A stretch of 64,000 nucleotides of DNA from Phenylobacterium immobile (ATCC 35973) (lineage in GTDB: Bacteria; Pseudomonadota; Alphaproteobacteria; Caulobacterales; Caulobacteraceae), in NCBI RefSeq assembly GCF_001375595.1, contig NZ_CVJQ01000001.1, positions 496,001 to 560,000 on the forward strand, read 5' to 3'. The translations under genes and the position numbers were made by a program. Of this stretch, positions 34,148-42,837 are shown piece after piece. Numbering within the stretch: position 1 is the stretch's first letter; the number at the start of each line of letters is the position of its first letter. The notes under the pieces were generated by a model. It ran no database searches and was not told where the DNA came from. It worked only from the letters and a program-made list of their open reading frames with translations.

Positions 34148-35377
34148 TCAGGCCTCGTCGCCGGACACCAGGCGCACCGGGCCGGGATCGGTCACGGTCA
34201 GCTTGGTCAAGGGACGCACGGCGGCTTCGATGGCCTCGAGGGGCTCCACCGATTTTCCCTCATGATCGACCTTCAGGTCCTCGAACCGCCGGGCCTGGCT
34301 CAGCACCTGGCTTTCCAGCGAGCCGACGAACTGGTTGTAGCGGCTGACGGCGGCTTCAAGCGCCTTCCCCACGGAACCGGCGTGCCCGCCCATGACGGCG
34401 ATCCGCTTGTAGAGTTCGCGGCCGAGCTCGGCGATGCGCCGCGCATTGGTCGCCTGTTCCTCAACCCGCCAGCCGTAGGCGACAGCCTTGCAGAGCGCGA
34501 ACAGGGTGGACGGGGTGACGATCACGACGCGGCGATCCATCGCCTCGGTCATCAGGTCCGGTGCGCGGTCCAAGGCCGCGACCAGCGCCGAATCGAGCGG
34601 CACGAACATGGCGACGAAGTCCGGCGACGCCTCGAACTGGTCCCAGTAGGCCTTGGCTGACAGGCCGGAGATGTGGGCCCGTACGCTGGCGACGTGTCGC
34701 GCGCCGAGGGTGTCGCGGCCCACGTCGTCGACGGCCTCCTGAAGTTCCAGGAAGGCGTTCAAGGAACATTTGGCGTCGATCACGAAGAGGCCCCCACCGG
34801 GCATCTTCACCGTCACGTCCGGCCGCCGCCGGCCCTCATCGGTGTCGGTGGAGGTCTGTTCATCGAAGTCGTAACGATGGGCGAGGCCGGCGGCCTCCAG
34901 CACATTGCGCAGGGTCTGCTCGCCCCAGCGCCCCTGGACCCCGGCTCCGCGCCGCAGCGCGGCCGAGAGTTTACGGGCTTCGTCCTGAGTCGCGACGGAA
35001 GCGCGCAGCATCTGTTCGATCTGGGCTTTCAGGCCGCCGGACTCCTCGGCGCGCGCTTTTTCGGCCGCGGTCACCTGTTCCTGAAACTTCTGCAGAGTGT
35101 CGGCGACGGGCTTCAACTGCGCCTCGATCCGGGCCTGGGCCAGCATCTCCCGATTGCGGAAGGTTTCTTCTGTCTGCCGCACGAGGGCTTCGGCCACCGC
35201 GCTGGCCGACTGGGCGGCCTGGGCCTTCAGGAACTCGGCATGCTCGACCGCCTGCGCCTCAACCATCTTCAACCGCTGGACCGCGAGGCCCGCACGCGCG
35301 CGCTCGCGAAGCGCCCAGACGGCGCAACCGGCGGCGACGAAACCCGCAAGGACGAGGGCGAAAACCAAGCCGTTCAT
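34148..35377 (-). CDS. rmuC: DNA recombination protein RmuC
   Basis: The 409-residue protein starts with a membrane helix ([20 protein letters not shown]). A long coiled coil with many Ala/Glu/Lys residues (about 30-140) follows, and then the RmuC nuclease-like domain, beginning [16 protein letters not shown] and including [16 protein letters not shown]. RmuC limits inversion and recombination at short repeats in E. coli; a nuclease mechanism is predicted from the PD-(D/E)xK-like fold. It lies between recR and def. Confidence 0.93.
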   Translation of the reverse strand: MNGLVFALVLAGFVAAGCAVWALRERARAGLAVQRLKMVEAQAVEHAEFLKAQAAQSASAVAEALVRQTEETFRNREMLAQARIEAQLKPVADTLQKFQEQVTAAEKARAEESGGLKAQIEQMLRASVATQDEARKLSAALRRGAGVQGRWGEQTLRNVLEAAGLAHRYDFDEQTSTDTDEGRRRPDVTVKMPGGGLFVIDAKCSLNAFLELQEAVDDVGRDTLGARHVASVRAHISGLSAKAYWDQFEASPDFVAMFVPLDSALVAALDRAPDLMTEAMDRRVVIVTPSTLFALCKAVAYGWRVEEQATNARRIAELGRELYKRIAVMGGHAGSVGKALEAAVSRYNQFVGSLESQVLSQARRFEDLKVDHEGKSVEPLEAIEAAVRPLTKLTVTDPGPVRLVSGDEA

Positions 35378-35430
35378 AGTCTGTTCTTAGCTCAGGCTCT
35401 GAGTCGCCGGAAGCCCTGAGCCCGGCGCGC

Positions 35431-36027
35431 CTAACGCCGCGCTCTCAGCGCCTGGGCGATTGTGCCATCATCGAGCCAGTCGAGTTCGCCGCCGACAGGC
35501 ACCCCGCGGGCCAGCGAGGTGACCACCACATCGGCGGCGGCGAGCCGGTCGGTTAGATAATGGGCGGTGGTCTGACCGTCGACGGTCGCGGGCAGCGCCA
35601 GGACCACCTCGGCGACATCCAGCGACGCCGCCCGCTCGACAAGGCCTGACACCCGCAGCGCCTCAGGTCCCACCCCGTCGATGGCCGAGAGCAGGCCGCC
35701 CAACACATGGTAGCGGCCGCGGAAGGCGCTGGCCCGTTCCATGGCCCACAGGCCGCCGGCCTCCTCCACCACGCAGATCAAAGAGGCGTCGCGGGTCGGG
35801 TCCGAACAGATGGCGCAGGGATCGCGGGTGTCGAGCGCGCCGCAGACATTGCACGTCTTCACCTTGGCGGCGGCTTCCGCCATGGCCTCGGCGAGGGGGA
35901 TCAGGAGCTGGTCGCGCCGCTTCAGGAGCGCCAGCGCGCTGCGCCGGGCGGAGCGCTGGCCTAGCCCCGGCAGCTTGGCGAGCAGGCCGATCAGCCGCTC
36001 AATCTCGGGGCCGGCGGAAGCGGCCAA
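35431..36027 (-). CDS. recR: Recombination mediator RecR
   Basis: The 198-residue protein has the RecR helix-hairpin-helix ([19 protein letters not shown]). A four-cysteine zinc finger follows ([16 protein letters not shown]), then a Toprim domain with [16 protein letters not shown] and a C-terminal Walker-like segment. With RecO/RecF it loads RecA on gapped DNA. It follows ybaB by one base in the dnaX-ybaB-recR unit. Confidence 0.97.
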   Translation of the reverse strand: MAASAGPEIERLIGLLAKLPGLGQRSARRSALALLKRRDQLLIPLAEAMAEAAAKVKTCNVCGALDTRDPCAICSDPTRDASLICVVEEAGGLWAMERASAFRGRYHVLGGLLSAIDGVGPEALRVSGLVERAASLDVAEVVLALPATVDGQTTAHYLTDRLAAADVVVTSLARGVPVGGELDWLDDGTIAQALRARR

Positions 36028-36028
36028 G

Positions 36029-36349
36029 TCAGAACTTCGGCAGGCCGGGCATGCCGGCCAGACCGCCGGTCGCTTCGCGCATCAGCTCGGCTTGCGCCGC
36101 GTCCAGTTTGCGCTTGGCGTCGGCGTGCGCGGCCACCACGAGGTCGGCGATGACCTCGCCCTCGCCCGGCGCGATCAGGCTCTCGTCGAAGGTGACGGAG
36201 GCGAGGTCGCCGCCGCCCTTCAGCACCACGGTGACCATGCCGCCGCCGGACGTACCCTCGGCGGTCAATTCAGCGATCTTCGCCTGGGCGTCGGCCAGCT
36301 TCTGCTGCATGGCCTGGGCCTGCTTCATGATCGCGCCAAAATCCTTCAC
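36029..36349 (-). CDS. ybaB: YbaB/EbfC nucleoid-associated protein
   Basis: The 106-residue protein begins [20 protein letters not shown], the helical dimerisation start of YbaB, followed by the beta-sheet region [17 protein letters not shown] and [16 protein letters not shown]. It binds DNA as a dimer and affects nucleoid structure. Its start overlaps the dnaX stop (ATGA); the recR gene follows immediately. Confidence 0.95.
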   Translation of the reverse strand: MKDFGAIMKQAQAMQQKLADAQAKIAELTAEGTSGGGMVTVVLKGGGDLASVTFDESLIAPGEGEVIADLVVAAHADAKRKLDAAQAELMREATGGLAGMPGLPKF

Positions 36350-38136
36350 GGGGTCTCGTCCTCGTCCTCAGTTTCATCGGGCGCCGCCGTCTCGGCCGCG
36401 AGTTCGGGAGCCGGCAGGCTGCGCAACCCCACGATCTCGGCGCCGGGGAAGGCGGCCATCACCTGTTTCACGAAGGGGTTCTGCTCGACTTCGGCGCGGG
36501 CCTCGCGGGCTTCGCGGCGTTCGCGCTCCCACTGGCTCTCGCCGCCGCCGCCGCCCTGTACGATCAGCCAGCGCTCGCCGGTCCATTCCTTGAGGCGGCC
36601 GACCAGGCGCTGCGCCAGGTCGCGCGGCGCGCCGGGGGCGGGCTCATATTCGATAGCGCCGGGCCGAAAGCTGATCGGCCGCACGAACCGCTCGACGTCT
36701 AGCTTCAGGCCGATATCGCGGCGTTGCTCGATCAACGCCAGCACGTCCGCGAAGCTTTGCAGTACGGGGCCGGCGGGCGCCTGAGCGGGGACCGTCTGTT
36801 GCTGCGGCTGGGCGTAGGCCCGGGCTGCGCCGCCGCCAGACAGGTTCGCCCCGCCGCCGCTGGGGGGCGCGACAGGGCCGCCGGCAAGGGGCTCTCCGGC
36901 CTGCAGGCGCTTCAGCGCCTCTTCCGGGCCTGGCAGGTCGGCGGCGTAGGCCAGGCGGATCAGGGCCATGTCGACGGCGGAGGCGGCGTCCGGCGCGCGG
37001 CGGACTTCGTCATAGGCCTTCAGCAGCAATTGCCAGATTCTCGACAAGGCGCCGGCCGAGACGGCCGAACCGATGGCGGCCAGGCGCTGGGCCTGCTCCT
37101 TGGGCATGATCAGGGCCTGCGGGCCGATGGCCTTGGCGACCGACGCGCCGTGGCTATGGTCCAGCAGGTCCAGCACCACCTGGTCGGGATTGGCGCCGAA
37201 GCCATAGAGGGTGCGGAAGGTCTCGATGGCTGGGCCAGCCTCGCCGCGCATGACCTGCTCGAACAGGGTGATGGTCTGGGCCCTGTCGGCCAGGCCCAGC
37301 ATGTCGCGGATGGAGGCGGCGGTCACCGTCTGGCCGGCCTCGGCCTGGACGATCGCCTGGTCCAGCATCGACTGAGCGTCGCGGACCGAGCCTTCCGCCG
37401 CGCGGGCGATCAGCATCAGGCCCTCAGCCTCGACGCGGGCGCCCTCGGCGCCGGCGATCATCTCCAGGTTCTTGACGATCACGTCCGGCTCGACGCGCCG
37501 CAGGTCGAACCGCTGGGTGCGCGACAGGATCGTCACCGGCACCTTGCGGATCTCGGTGGTGGCGAAGATGAACTTGGCGTGGGGCGGCGGCTCTTCCAGC
37601 GTCTTCAGGAGCGCGTTGAACGCCGCCGTCGACAGCATATGCACTTCGTCGATGATGTAGACCTTGTAGCGCGCGTCGACCGGCGCATAGCGCACCCCGT
37701 CGAGCAGCTCCCGCATCTCATCGACCTTGGTGCGGCTGGCGGCGTCGAGCTCCAGCACATCCATGTGCCGCCCCTCGATGATGGCGCGGCAGTGCACGCC
37801 GTCGACGCTCAGATCGAGGCTGGGAGCGTGAATCGTGGCGCTTTCGTAGTTCAGGGCGCGGGCCAGCAGGCGCGCCGTGGTCGTCTTGCCGACCCCGCGT
37901 ACGCCGGTGAGCATGAAGGCATGGGCGATCCGGCCGGTGGCGAAGGCGTTGCGCAGGGTGCGCACCATCGCCTCCTGGCCATAGAGGTCTTCAAACGTCC
38001 GCGGCCGGTACTTGCGGGCGATGACGGTGTAGGCGGCGCTGGCTTCGGGAACCGGGGCCACCGCCTGGCCGAACATGTCGGCGGCGGCGTGATCACGTTC
38101 CGGCGGTTCAGGTTCGAGCGTGAAGTCTTCTGACAT
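36346..38136 (-). CDS. dnaX: DNA polymerase III subunits gamma/tau
   Basis: This 596-residue clamp-loader ATPase has Walker A GVRGVGKTTTAR (about 78-89), Walker B DEVHMLS and sensor 1 FATTEIRKVP. Domain III and a tau-specific C-terminal region with a Pro/Gln/Ala linker follow. The zinc module between Walker A and the next helix is reduced to a single Cys (C116 in VHCRAIIEGRH) where E. coli has four. I place the start at 38136 (MSEDFTLEPE); the frame stays open further upstream through the SRP RNA gene, which is not coding. No frameshift heptamer for gamma was noticed. Confidence 0.95.
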   Translation of the reverse strand: MSEDFTLEPEPPERDHAAADMFGQAVAPVPEASAAYTVIARKYRPRTFEDLYGQEAMVRTLRNAFATGRIAHAFMLTGVRGVGKTTTARLLARALNYESATIHAPSLDLSVDGVHCRAIIEGRHMDVLELDAASRTKVDEMRELLDGVRYAPVDARYKVYIIDEVHMLSTAAFNALLKTLEEPPPHAKFIFATTEIRKVPVTILSRTQRFDLRRVEPDVIVKNLEMIAGAEGARVEAEGLMLIARAAEGSVRDAQSMLDQAIVQAEAGQTVTAASIRDMLGLADRAQTITLFEQVMRGEAGPAIETFRTLYGFGANPDQVVLDLLDHSHGASVAKAIGPQALIMPKEQAQRLAAIGSAVSAGALSRIWQLLLKAYDEVRRAPDAASAVDMALIRLAYAADLPGPEEALKRLQAGEPLAGGPVAPPSGGGANLSGGGAARAYAQPQQQTVPAQAPAGPVLQSFADVLALIEQRRDIGLKLDVERFVRPISFRPGAIEYEPAPGAPRDLAQRLVGRLKEWTGERWLIVQGGGGGESQWERERREAREARAEVEQNPFVKQVMAAFPGAEIVGLRSLPAPELAAETAAPDETEDEDETP

Positions 38137-38186
38137 CCCGAACCTTGCTGGGCCGAACCTTGTTGGCGCGCGCGCCTTGAAAGTGA

Positions 38187-38289
38187 GGGTGGAGACCGAA
38201 CGACGACCCGGAGCGAAACTCGTTGTGGCTGCTGCCTTCCGGCCCTGACCAGGTTGGCGAGGCGTCCGCCCGTCGCCGATCTCCGCCCC
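38187..38289 (-). ncRNA. ffs: Signal recognition particle RNA (4.5S type)
   Basis: On the minus strand, the core GGTCAGGGCCGGAAGGCAGC plus AGCC (complement of 38227-38250) is the universal domain IV with the Ffh-binding loop. The ends GGCGGAGATCGG-CGACG and CGTCG-T-TCGGTCTCCACC pair to close the rod, giving about 100 nt; ends are accurate to a few bases. The RNA joins Ffh in targeting membrane proteins. Location directly upstream of dnaX is usual in alphaproteobacteria. Confidence 0.93.
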
Positions 38290-38344
38290 TAATATCGCGT
38301 TCTGAGGGGGTGCGTGCAAGCCTTGCCGCGAATAGATATGAGCT

Positions 38345-39286
38345 ATGGTCCTTTCCGCCTTCCGCAATACCTTCGCCGGCAGCCCGCTGGACCGCGCCAG
38401 CGACCGGCGCGGTGACGCAGCCTGGCTCGCAACCAAGCTGGTCGAACCCGCCGCCCAGGTGATGGCGGTCTGGAGCGGAAAATTCCTGGTCGAGGGCGAT
38501 GCGATCGCCTGGATCGACGGCGCGATGGCCCAGGCGATCGCCGGCGGTCCGGAGGCGCTGCTGTTCCTGGGCCTTCGCGACGCGGCGGCCGTTTTCGCGC
38601 TGGAGCTGGACGGGTCCGATGACCCGACGGCCGGACCTCTCGCTGGCCTTGGTGTTTTCGAGGAGCTGCGGCCGTTGGCCGCGCGGCTGTCCCCGGAGGA
38701 CGCCGCCATGGCGGCGGCGACGCGGGCGATGTTCGAATGGCGTCGGCGCCACCGCTTCTGCGCCGCCTGCGGCCACGCAAGCCGCCAGGCCGACGGCGGC
38801 TGGAAGCGGGTCTGCGAAGCCTGCGCGACGCAGCATTTCCCGCGCACCGATCCCGTTGTTATCATGCTGGCCTGCCACGGCGAGCGGGTCATGCTGGGCC
38901 GCCAGGAGTCCTGGCCCGCCGGGCAATTCTCAGCCCTGGCCGGGTTCATGGAGCCGGGCGAATCCATCGAGGAGGCTTGCGCGCGCGAACTTTTCGAGGA
39001 GGCGGGCTTGCGCGCTGTCAGCGTCCGCTACCATTCCAGCCAGCCCTGGCCGTTCCCCGCCAACCTGATGATCGGCCTGATCGCCGAGGTCGAGGACGAT
39101 GAGGGAACGCCGGATCAGACCGAACTTTCAGAGGTGCGCTGGTTCACCCGCGCCGAGGCGCGCGACCTGCTGGAAGGTCGCATCGAGGGCCTGCGGACCC
39201 CGAACCGTATCGCTATCGCCGCCCAGTTGCTGCACGCCTGGGCCTATGAAGATGCGGCGCACGAGAACGGAGCCGACGAAGCTTGA
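38345..39286 (+). CDS. nudC: NAD+ diphosphatase / RNA decapping Nudix hydrolase NudC
   Basis: The 313-residue protein has an N-terminal NUDIX-like domain, a zinc ribbon (CAACGH, CEAC near 138-160) and a Nudix box GFMEPGESIEEACARELFEE. The NADH-pyrophosphatase marker SQPWPFPAN follows 15 residues after the box. It cleaves NAD(H) and removes NAD caps from RNA. It is divergent from dnaX with the SRP RNA in between, and its stop overlaps the next start. Confidence 0.94.
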   Translation: MVLSAFRNTFAGSPLDRASDRRGDAAWLATKLVEPAAQVMAVWSGKFLVEGDAIAWIDGAMAQAIAGGPEALLFLGLRDAAAVFALELDGSDDPTAGPLAGLGVFEELRPLAARLSPEDAAMAAATRAMFEWRRRHRFCAACGHASRQADGGWKRVCEACATQHFPRTDPVVIMLACHGERVMLGRQESWPAGQFSALAGFMEPGESIEEACARELFEEAGLRAVSVRYHSSQPWPFPANLMIGLIAEVEDDEGTPDQTELSEVRWFTRAEARDLLEGRIEGLRTPNRIAIAAQLLHAWAYEDAAHENGADEA

Positions 39287-40368
39287 GGCGCGACATAATG
39301 CAGATGGCGGTCGCGCTTGCGGTGCTGCTGCTGGCCCTGCCGGCCGCCGCCGCGCCGCCGGCCGTGCTCACGCCCACCACCCGGCCGCCGCCGGTCTTCG
39401 CCCCGCCGACCTGGCGCGCGCCAGACGGCGTGGCCCTGGTGACCCAGCCCTACGTCACCGACCTGACCCCGACGGTGACCTATGTCGACCCGTTCAAACC
39501 CTTCGTCTTCAAGGGTCGTGTCGGCGACCTGCCCTATCGGCTCTTGGCTCCCGGCGCGCCTCCAGCCCCGGGCCAGACCTTCCCGCTGGTGATCGTGCTG
39601 CACAGCTCCGGCCCGCCGATGGGCCGCGACAACCTGGCCCAGCTCAGCCCGTTCAGCACGGCCTGGGCCGACCCGGCGATGATCCAGCAGTTGCCCGCCT
39701 ATGTGCTGCTGCCGCAGAGCGCGATCCGCACGATCAACTATGAGGTGGGCACGGACGGCCAGCGCGCCAGCAAGCCCGCGCCGATCCTCGACGACATTCT
39801 GGCTTTGATCGACGAGCTTGTCCGAACCCTGCCGATCGACCGGTCTCGGATCTATCTCAACGGCTTCTCCATGGGCGCGGGCACGGCCCTGCAGGCGCTG
39901 CTGGCGCGGCCGCAGATGTTCGCCGGCGTCGTCGCCTTCTCCGCCATTCCACCTGATCGATCGCTGGCCGCTTACGTCGCCGACACCCCGATGATGCTGA
40001 TTCACGGCGATGCCGACACCATCACCGAGATCGGTCCGGACCTCGCCTGGGCGGGCGCCTTGGCCCGCGCCGGCGGCCATCCGCTGATGACGGTCTATCG
40101 CGGGATGGACCACCGGCTGCCGCCGGACATGGCTCAGTCGGTGGGCTGGCGCACTTGGCTGTTCCAGCAGCGGCGGGCCGATCCGTCCTCCGCCTCAGGT
40201 TTGGTCGTGCAGCCATCGGGCGCGCCCGCGCCGATCGGCCAGCCCCTACCCGCTGTCGCGCCGATCATGGTTGCGGCGCCCGGCGTCATGCCGCCGCCGC
40301 CGGCCGCAGCCTTGGGCGCCAGAGCTTCGGCCTCAGCTGCGGAAAGGGTCGGCTGGGTAAACCCCTAG
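39283..40368 (+). CDS. Secreted alpha/beta hydrolase (esterase, PHB-depolymerase-like)
   Basis: The 361-residue protein has a signal peptide (MQMAVALAVLLLALPAAAA). The catalytic domain shows LVIVLHSSGPPMG, a nucleophile elbow YLNGFSMGAGTA, the Asp in LIHGDADT and the His in GMDHRLPPD. It resembles the LpqC/PHB-depolymerase and prolyl-oligopeptidase-like secreted esterases. The start is either TTG at 39283, overlapping the nudC stop and giving a basic N-region, or ATG at 39298. A Pro/Ala-rich tail of about 60 residues follows. Its end overlaps the convergent pheA by 36 bases. Confidence 0.83.
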   Translation: MRRDIMQMAVALAVLLLALPAAAAPPAVLTPTTRPPPVFAPPTWRAPDGVALVTQPYVTDLTPTVTYVDPFKPFVFKGRVGDLPYRLLAPGAPPAPGQTFPLVIVLHSSGPPMGRDNLAQLSPFSTAWADPAMIQQLPAYVLLPQSAIRTINYEVGTDGQRASKPAPILDDILALIDELVRTLPIDRSRIYLNGFSMGAGTALQALLARPQMFAGVVAFSAIPPDRSLAAYVADTPMMLIHGDADTITEIGPDLAWAGALARAGGHPLMTVYRGMDHRLPPDMAQSVGWRTWLFQQRRADPSSASGLVVQPSGAPAPIGQPLPAVAPIMVAAPGVMPPPPAAALGARASASAAERVGWVNP

Positions 40369-41172
40369 GATCTCGAACTTTTCGGAGAAGAATTGCAGTT
40401 CTTCGAAGGCCCGGGCCAGATTGCGGTCCTCGGGTCGGCCGTCGACCTCGGCGTAGAAGAAGGTCGCCGACCAGGCTCCGTCTTCCATGTAGCTCTCGAG
40501 CTTGGAGACGTTGACGCCGTTGGTGGCGAAGCCGCCCATGGCCTTGTAGAGCGCCGCCGGGATGTTGCGCACGCGAAAGACCACGCTGGTGATGCAGGGG
40601 GCGGTGAAGGCCGGCGCCGGCGGGTTCGTCTCCGCCGTCATGATCAGGAAGCGGGTGGTGTTGTGGTGCTCGTCCTCGACGTCGCGCGCCAGGATGTCCA
40701 GGCCGTAGATCTCGGCGGCGAGCGCCGGCGCGAGCGCCGCCACCGTCCGGTCCGCGCCTTCTGCGACGATGCGCGCGGCGCCGGCGGTGTCGCCCGCCGC
40801 GCGGCCCTCAAGCCCGAGCGCCTTCACCGTCTTGCGGCACTGGTGGAGCGCGATCGGCATGGAGGTTACGGTTGTCAGTTCCTCCAGCGTCACGCCCTTC
40901 TGGGCCATCAGCTGAAAATGGATCGGCTTGAAGTGTTCGCCGATGATCTTCAGCCCCGACGACGGCAACAGGTGGTGCACATCGGCCACCCGGCCGGCGG
41001 TGGAATTCTCGACCGGGATCATCCCCAGGCCGCAGTCACCAGACTTCACCGCCTCGAAGGCGTCCTCGAAGGTCCCGTGGGGCACGGGCTCCCACCCAGG
41101 ATAGAGGGTGGTGCAGGCTTCGTGGCTGTTGGCGCCCAATTCGCCCTGGAAGGCGATCCGTCCCTTGCTCAT
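40333..41172 (-). CDS. pheA: Prephenate dehydratase
   Basis: The 279-residue enzyme makes phenylpyruvate from prephenate in phenylalanine synthesis. The catalytic domain has IAFQGELGANSHEA, GLGMIPVENSTAGRV and the conserved NTTRFLI motif. The C-terminal ACT domain (SVVFRVRNIPAALYKAM) provides phenylalanine feedback; its ESRP motif reads ESYM here. The start at 41172 is preceded by GGAGGG. It follows kdsB by 16 bases. No chorismate mutase domain is fused. Confidence 0.95.
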   Translation of the reverse strand: MSKGRIAFQGELGANSHEACTTLYPGWEPVPHGTFEDAFEAVKSGDCGLGMIPVENSTAGRVADVHHLLPSSGLKIIGEHFKPIHFQLMAQKGVTLEELTTVTSMPIALHQCRKTVKALGLEGRAAGDTAGAARIVAEGADRTVAALAPALAAEIYGLDILARDVEDEHHNTTRFLIMTAETNPPAPAFTAPCITSVVFRVRNIPAALYKAMGGFATNGVNVSKLESYMEDGAWSATFFYAEVDGRPEDRNLARAFEELQFFSEKFEILGVYPADPFRS

Positions 41173-41188
41173 GGTTGACCCTCCTCCT

Positions 41189-41923
41189 CTAGCGACCGGT
41201 CGTTTCAGCGTGGGCGCGGGCTTGCGCCAGATCAGCCGGCGTGTCCACGGAAATGGGGGCGGCCTCGGCGACCTCCGCCCAGATGGAAAGACCAAGCTCC
41301 ATGGCCCGCAGCTGCTCAAGCTTCTCGCGCTGTTCCAGCGGCGACGGCGCAGCGGCGTTGAAACGCTTCAGAGCCTCCAGGCGGTAGCCATAGACGCCGA
41401 TGTGGCGCCACACCGGCTGGTCGCCATAGAGCGTCGAGCGCGTGAAATAGAGCGCCTGGCCGCGGCGCGCGTCCCTCATCGCCAGCACCGCCTTGACCAC
41501 GTCCGGATTGGTTCGGTCGGCGGGGCTCGCCTCGGGCGCGACAAGCGTGGCGATATCGCAGGGCGTTTCGGCCAAGAGCCGTGCGCAGGCGCCGACGATC
41601 GCGGGTTCGACGAAGGGCATGTCGCCCTGCAGATTTATGACCGCCTCGTACTCGCCCCTGGGATCGAGCTCGGCCAGGGCCGCCAGGATGCGGTCGGAGC
41701 CGGAGGGAAGGGCGGGGTCGGTCAGCACCGCGCGACCGCCGCCGGCCTCCACGGCCCGGACGATCTCGGCGTCACCGGCGGCGACGGCCACGGGTCCGAC
41801 GCCCGCGGCGACGGCCTGGCGCCAGACTCGGACGATCATCGGCACGCCGCCGATCTCGGCGAGCGGTTTTCCGGGCAGGCGGGTCGCCGCCAGGCGGGCA
41901 GGAATGAGGACGATCGCGGACAT
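41189..41923 (-). CDS. kdsB: 3-deoxy-manno-octulosonate cytidylyltransferase
   Basis: The 244-residue enzyme activates Kdo as CMP-Kdo for lipopolysaccharide inner-core synthesis. It begins IVLIPARLAATRLPGKPL, the CTP-binding loop, and has VINLQGDMPFVEP, which holds the metal-binding Asp, and the KdsB C-terminal segment LEQLRAMELG. It leads a kdsB-pheA pair and is divergent from the cytochrome c gene. Its presence implies Kdo-containing LPS. Confidence 0.96.
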   Translation of the reverse strand: MSAIVLIPARLAATRLPGKPLAEIGGVPMIVRVWRQAVAAGVGPVAVAAGDAEIVRAVEAGGGRAVLTDPALPSGSDRILAALAELDPRGEYEAVINLQGDMPFVEPAIVGACARLLAETPCDIATLVAPEASPADRTNPDVVKAVLAMRDARRGQALYFTRSTLYGDQPVWRHIGVYGYRLEALKRFNAAAPSPLEQREKLEQLRAMELGLSIWAEVAEAAPISVDTPADLAQARAHAETTGR

Positions 41924-42037
41924 TCGTGACCCAGGCCCGAGGAGGTTTTGCTACGACCCAACTGGCCGGTTGCGCCCGCGCCGGTAGCGTGTAAGAGAGC
42001 CGGGCGCAATACAGGGGGCGGGGATTCCCGCCTGTAA

Positions 42038-42055
42038 CCGGCCGTCTGCGGCCGG
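42038..42055 (+). other. Hairpin in cytochrome c gene leader
   Basis: CCGGCCG, TCTG and CGGCCGG form a perfect 7-bp stem 25 bases upstream of the cytochrome c start; just before it GCGGG-GATT-CCCGC makes a second stem inside ACAG...CTGT. They may act in the mRNA leader or be protein-binding dyads. No regulator can be named. Confidence 0.5.
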
Positions 42056-42080
42056 ATGCGAGAGGGCCGATTTTAGGACT

Positions 42081-42770
42081 ATGAGCGACCTTACGTTCAA
42101 TAAAGTCGCCGGCGCGGTGCTGGCTGTCGGCCTGGCGATCGTCGGCCTGCGTGAAGTTTCCGGCGGGCTGTTCGACCAACAAAAGGTCGAGAAGCCCGGC
42201 TACATGGTCGAGGTGGTCGAAGAGGCCTCCACCGGCGCCGTGGCCGAGGTCCCGCCCGATTGGGGCACGGTCCTGCCGACCGCCGACGTGAAGGCCGGCG
42301 AAGCCGTCTTCGCCAAGTGCAAGGCCTGCCACACCGATTCCAGCGGCGGCCCGAACGGGATCGGCCCGAACCTTTGGGGCCTGCTGGGCCGCAAGCCCGG
42401 CGGCCACGCCGGCTTCGCCTATTCGCCGGCCATGACCGAGTTCGGCGGCAAGCAGCCGGTCTGGGACTACGAGCACGTCTATGAATTCGTGAAGGCGCCG
42501 CAGAAGTACATCGGCGGCACCAAGATGACCTTCGTCGGCCTGAAGAAGCAGGACGAGCGCATCAACCTGATCGCCTATCTGCGGACCCAGGGATCGACCG
42601 GTTTTGCGATCCCGGCGCCGAACCCGGCCGCTGCGGCGGCTCCGGCCGAAGGCGCCGCTCCGGCCGAGGGCGCCGCCCCCGGCGCTGCCCCCACGGCGGG
42701 CGCGCCGACGACGGTTCCGGCCGCGGCCGCGCCGGCGACTCCGGGCGGCACGGCCGCCGCACCGCACTAA
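42081..42770 (+). CDS. Membrane-anchored c-type cytochrome with Ala/Pro tail
   Basis: The 229-residue protein has an N-terminal membrane helix (AGAVLAVGLAIVGL, about 10-24) left as an anchor, then a class I cytochrome c domain. This contains the haem site CKACHTDSS, IGPNLWGLLGRKPGGHAGF and the Met ligand in GGTKMTFVGLKK. The last 55 residues are a low-complexity Ala/Pro/Gly stretch (PAEGAAPAEGAAP). It resembles CycM-like cytochromes c552 that shuttle electrons between bc1 and the aa3 oxidase in alphaproteobacteria. Confidence 0.9.
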   Translation: MSDLTFNKVAGAVLAVGLAIVGLREVSGGLFDQQKVEKPGYMVEVVEEASTGAVAEVPPDWGTVLPTADVKAGEAVFAKCKACHTDSSGGPNGIGPNLWGLLGRKPGGHAGFAYSPAMTEFGGKQPVWDYEHVYEFVKAPQKYIGGTKMTFVGLKKQDERINLIAYLRTQGSTGFAIPAPNPAAAAAPAEGAAPAEGAAPGAAPTAGAPTTVPAAAAPATPGGTAAAPH

Positions 42771-42791
42771 GCGCGATCACAACGAAACAGG

Positions 42792-42822
42792 AAGGCCTGC
42801 CGGGAGATCGGCGGGCCTTTTT
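42792..42822 (+). terminator. Intrinsic terminator after cytochrome c gene
   Basis: AAGGCCTGCCG (42792-42802), loop GGAGAT and CGGCGGGCCTT (42809-42819) pair over eleven bases with one G-U, ending in a run of five T. It ends 16 bases before the convergent NlpC/P60 gene stop. Confidence 0.92.
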
Positions 42823-42837
42823 GGTTTTTGCGGGCTC

